From assembly GCA_910575155.1 (NCBI GenBank), contig CAJTDX010000001.1:217371-281370 (forward strand): 64,000 bases of DNA. Direction: 5' to 3'. Positions 61,469-64,000 of this stretch are shown here, piece by piece. The first letter of the stretch is position 1; each line of letters starts with the position of its first letter. Both the position numbers and the translations under genes were made by a program. The notes below the pieces were generated by a model that had not been told where the DNA came from, searched no databases, and was given only the letters and a program-made list of their open reading frames with translations. This DNA comes from Lachnospiraceae bacterium. GTDB lineage: Bacteria > Bacillota > Clostridia > Lachnospirales > Lachnospiraceae.

Positions 61469-62110
61469 TCAGTCTAAATATTTTTTTCTGCACACAATAT
61501 CATACGTGTTCCATTTTTTATGGTCTAAACATTCAAACCAGAGATCTTCCTGTTCTTCGATATGTTTGACTTTTTCCAGGAATTCTTTTGTATGATATAT
61601 TTTAGGTATAATGACTACGCCGCTGTCATCGCATACTGCTATACTTCCATCATATTTTTCGCGGTGTTCGTGCAGCAGGTCATAATCTAAAGGCTGCTCT
61701 ATTGGCGTGTTAAAACATCCAATGGGCGTAAGCCTGCGACACCAGATGGGGTAATTTTCTTTTATAAGCCGCGCGCCGTCGCGCATGTTTGCATTTGAGA
61801 TAATTGCCGCTGCTGAGCGGTATAACAACAAATATTTTGCAACTAATTCCCCAATGGTTGCCCGTTCGCCGCAATGAAATGCTTCTATCATAATAATATC
61901 GTTGGCGTTCACATCCTGGATCTGTTCATGGAGAGGCCAATTCGATTCATAATACGCATAAACCCACTTTATATTGCCAACCTTAAATTTGCCTTTATTT
62001 AATGCATTTGCGTTTTCCAACAAACCTGATTTTCCCATGCAGTCTGCAATTTCTGTGGTAGATACTCTGTTTTCTTTAATATACTTTATAATTTTTTCTT
62101 TCATTTTCAT
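61469..62110 (-). CDS. RraA-like protein (HMG/CHA aldolase fold)
   Basis: A 213-aa protein with the RraA/aldolase-type core: GELVAKYLLLYRSAAAII and then NANMRDGARL, whose Arg and Asp act in the aldolases of this fold. The N-terminal segment is short and helical. Two close ATGs (62110 and 62104) are possible; both overlap the end of the preceding synthase by about 30 bp. Members are aldolases/decarboxylases or regulators of RNase E. RNase E regulation is unlikely in this host, so an aldolase or decarboxylase acting on a small keto acid is more likely. Confidence 0.72.
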   Translation of the reverse strand: MKMKEKIIKYIKENRVSTTEIADCMGKSGLLENANALNKGKFKVGNIKWVYAYYESNWPLHEQIQDVNANDIIMIEAFHCGERATIGELVAKYLLLYRSAAAIISNANMRDGARLIKENYPIWCRRLTPIGCFNTPIEQPLDYDLLHEHREKYDGSIAVCDDSGVVIIPKIYHTKEFLEKVKHIEEQEDLWFECLDHKKWNTYDIVCRKKYLD

Positions 62111-63110
62111 TTGGTTCCATTTCGTGAAATTGATGATTTGCAGGTACAGATTCATCCAAAACCGTGCCCAGTAATTTTTGTTCCGCTTCCCAGGGGGAAA
62201 TCCCTTTCGTTTTTGAGCGGTAATAGGTAATATCGTCAGAGGTTATTTTTTCTCCTTTTTGTATAGCGCGGACGGAATAGGGATACATGATCACGCTGTC
62301 CCGAAAGCTTTTTTCAAATGCGGTCAGTTTTTTTTCTGCTGATCCGAGCAGTGTTTCTGTCTGGCGGATCTTTGAAACCATTTCTTTAAACTCTTTGGGT
62401 TCCAATGCAAAATAGTGGTCCGGGCCGTTCATATTTCTTGATAAAGTAATGTGTTTTTCTATTACGGAAGCTCCAAGGGCAACGGCTGCAACAGGTGCGG
62501 TAATTCCAAGCGTATGATCAGAATAACCGACAGTTGTCCCATATGTTTCTTTTAAAGTTTTTATATAATTAAGATTGGCATTATTTGTTTCTGTCGGATA
62601 TTGCGACGTACAATGCAATAAGGTCAGTTTTTGCATATCGCCATATGTTTTGTATAATTTTACAGCCCGCGCTATTTCCTTTTCTCCGCAATATCCTGTG
62701 GACATAATGGTATGAACCCTGGACAGGGCAGCCTGTTTGACAAGTTCTGGAAAACCATACGTCTGTGGAGACGCAATCTTAATAATATCCGCGCCATATT
62801 CCAGCAGCAGTTCAAGAGCCTGTAAGTAAGTTGGAGCGCTGATACATTTGATACCTATCTGGCGGGCATGTTCAAATATTTTACCATACCATTCTTCCTG
62901 CAATTCGATTTTTTGGAATAACTCGATATCGGCCGCTGTAATATCAGCGGGCGTCATCAGTTTTTCCAGCCTCAGGGATTGAAATTTGACAGCATCGGCG
63001 CCGCTTTGCTTTGCTGTGTCCATTAGTTCAAACGCCTGTTTTATATCCTGATTATGGTTAGAGCCAATCTCTGCTATAATAAATACATGTCCTGTTTTGT
63101 AATTTGCCAT
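62076..63110 (-). CDS. pseI: PseI/NeuB-type nonulosonic acid synthase
   Basis: A 344-aa enzyme that condenses phosphoenolpyruvate with the 6-carbon sugar. Motifs are IIAEIGSNHNQDIKQ, GYSDHTLGITAP and EKHITLSRNMNGPDH, the last carrying metal and substrate residues. The C-terminal SAF (antifreeze-like) domain runs from about 275 (SVRAIQKGEKITSDDITYYR). With PseB, PseC and PseG in the same operon it is best named pseI, though neuB and legI share the fold. The ribosome site before the ATG is weak. Confidence 0.88.
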   Translation of the reverse strand: MANYKTGHVFIIAEIGSNHNQDIKQAFELMDTAKQSGADAVKFQSLRLEKLMTPADITAADIELFQKIELQEEWYGKIFEHARQIGIKCISAPTYLQALELLLEYGADIIKIASPQTYGFPELVKQAALSRVHTIMSTGYCGEKEIARAVKLYKTYGDMQKLTLLHCTSQYPTETNNANLNYIKTLKETYGTTVGYSDHTLGITAPVAAVALGASVIEKHITLSRNMNGPDHYFALEPKEFKEMVSKIRQTETLLGSAEKKLTAFEKSFRDSVIMYPYSVRAIQKGEKITSDDITYYRSKTKGISPWEAEQKLLGTVLDESVPANHQFHEMEPNENERKNYKVY

Positions 63111-63156
63111 ATTCTTTTCAGGATCTTATCCTGCTCCGTTAAAATTTATCTTAATG

Positions 63157-64000
63157 TTAATTCAGACGTTCAAACCCACTGTGGCAGACGTTTCCTTTGA
63201 GCTGCGTTTCCGGGGAAACTCCCTGCCGCCGCAGACCGGCAATCTGTTTAAATACTTTTCCACATGCGTTTAAATAGCTCTCAATCACTTCATCTGAATG
63301 TGAAAATGACGCATATACGCCAGTGCTTGCCAGAAAGCCTTGCTTTAACATTTCCTGTGTAAAATATGTCTTATATAAAAGAGGGTTTTCATAAGAAAAT
63401 GAAAAATGGCTTAAAGGAATGATTCCGGATATCTGTATGTTTATTCCTGCATGTTCGGCAAGTTCCTTCCAGCCGCTTCTGATTTTATTCCCAACCTCTG
63501 TAAGATGCTGTTCTACGTGATACCGCTGGTAACAATCAATGGCTTTTTCCGCCGCTGCAAGGGCAATCCGTTCCGTCCAGAACGTACTGCTGATAAATGT
63601 GTCCTGCGCAGCCCTCATGACTTCTTTTGTGCCGACAACAGCCGCAAGCGGATATCCATTTGTCATTGCCTTGGCAAATACGGCAATATCTGGCCTTACA
63701 TTTAATTTTAAATGGCTTCCTCCGGCACAGAGGCGGAAGCCTGCAGTTATCTCGTCAAAAATTAATACGATATGCTTTTGGCTTGTTATACGCCTGATTT
63801 CTTCCAGGTAATGGTCCTGGGGAAATTCATTGCGCACCGGTTCCATGATAACGGCTGCGATCTGCCCTTCGTGTTCTGCAGCTAAACGTTTAAATTCTTC
63901 TATGTCGTTATAGTGAAAGATGAAATTTGTTCCCGCCAGACCTTTGGGAACGCCGGCGGGTTCCAGACCTTTTAAGTGAACGTCCGCCAGAGGGTCCCCC
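63157..64000 (-). CDS. Class III aminotransferase, glutamate-1-semialdehyde-mutase-like (partial)
   Basis: The frame stays open to the right edge, so the N-terminus is beyond the window. About 280 residues are visible: the cofactor-binding IVLIFDEITAGFR, the PLP lysine in FAKAMTNGYPLAAV, and the C-terminal domain ending SGFERLN. Class III enzymes of this type move or shift an amino group on small keto or aldehyde compounds. It is upstream of pseI on the same strand, and the pse core already has PseC, so this is an additional enzyme for another amino compound. Confidence 0.88.
   Translation of the reverse strand, partial: GDPLADVHLKGLEPAGVPKGLAGTNFIFHYNDIEEFKRLAAEHEGQIAAVIMEPVRNEFPQDHYLEEIRRITSQKHIVLIFDEITAGFRLCAGGSHLKLNVRPDIAVFAKAMTNGYPLAAVVGTKEVMRAAQDTFISSTFWTERIALAAAEKAIDCYQRYHVEQHLTEVGNKIRSGWKELAEHAGINIQISGIIPLSHFSFSYENPLLYKTYFTQEMLKQGFLASTGVYASFSHSDEVIESYLNACGKVFKQIAGLRRQGVSPETQLKGNVCHSGFERLN

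Noticed and set aside
61469-62110. RraA as a regulator of RNase E
   Set aside because: RNase E-type regulation is a proteobacterial trait and the gene sits in a sugar operon; an aldolase-type role fits better, though unproven.

Overview
The window comes from the chromosome of a motile, Gram-positive anaerobe of the Clostridia, most likely a Lachnospiraceae member. The signs are strong AGGAGG-type ribosome sites before nearly every gene, a Bacillus-type sigma-28 flagellar regulon with FliW and CsrA, a class B sortase, CgeB-like glycosyltransferases, and a 4-hydroxybutyrate dehydrogenase of the clostridial type. The species cannot be named from the sequence alone.

Left end (1-1137): the 3' end of a 23S rRNA is followed, with no 5S gene between, by seven tRNA genes: Asp, Val, Thr, Tyr, initiator Met, Phe and Lys.

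Integrated element (about 1114-9984): a 25-bp direct repeat marks insertion of an 8.8-kb element at the 3' end of tRNA-Lys. It encodes a tyrosine integrase, a Rep protein laid out like those of CRESS-DNA viruses (HUH nickase plus SF3-type helicase), an FtsK/TcpA-like ATPase, a small OB-like protein, an XRE regulator, a secreted cargo protein and a type I (Hol-Tox-like) toxin with an antisense RNA. The rep operon is preceded by three near-identical promoters on a 101-bp tandem repeat. Just outside the right end lies a broken toxin copy whose antisense promoter is intact, a likely fossil of an earlier related element.

Surface and metabolic region (10.4-32.3 kb): an aldo-keto reductase and a lone CgeB-like glycosyltransferase come first. 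Next is a surface locus: a 2373-residue protein of about 24 MBG-like repeats, a class B sortase, and a leucine-rich-repeat protein with a TPKTG wall-sorting signal. After that come an acyl-CoA ligase, a small XRE regulator, a 4-hydroxybutyrate dehydrogenase with an aldehyde dehydrogenase, and a five-gene NitT/TauT-type ABC importer.

Flagellar region (32.4-44.1 kb): flgM, flgN, two flgK paralogues, flgL, fliW, csrA, flaG, fliD, fliS, a FliT/FlgN-like chaperone and flagellin lie on one strand. Sigma-28 promoters precede flgM, flaG and flagellin. The flagellin leader has a hairpin presenting GGA, as expected of a CsrA site.

Glycan region (44.3-64 kb): three tandem CgeB-like glycosyltransferases run divergently from an operon of LicD, a CDP-glycerol-transferase-like protein, an AAA/PD-(D/E)XK protein and a large LicD fusion. 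A long minus-strand operon then makes a pseudaminic-acid-type nonulosonic acid (pseB, pseC, pseH-like, pseG, pseI/neuB). Mixed into it are genes outside the core pathway: an ATP-grasp/methyltransferase fusion, a PIG-L deacetylase, an RraA-like protein, an amidohydrolase and a class III aminotransferase cut by the window edge. The working model is that these genes build and decorate the sugar that the CgeB/LicD enzymes attach to flagellin. The extra genes may form an undescribed pathway that adds a methylated aminoacyl-type group.
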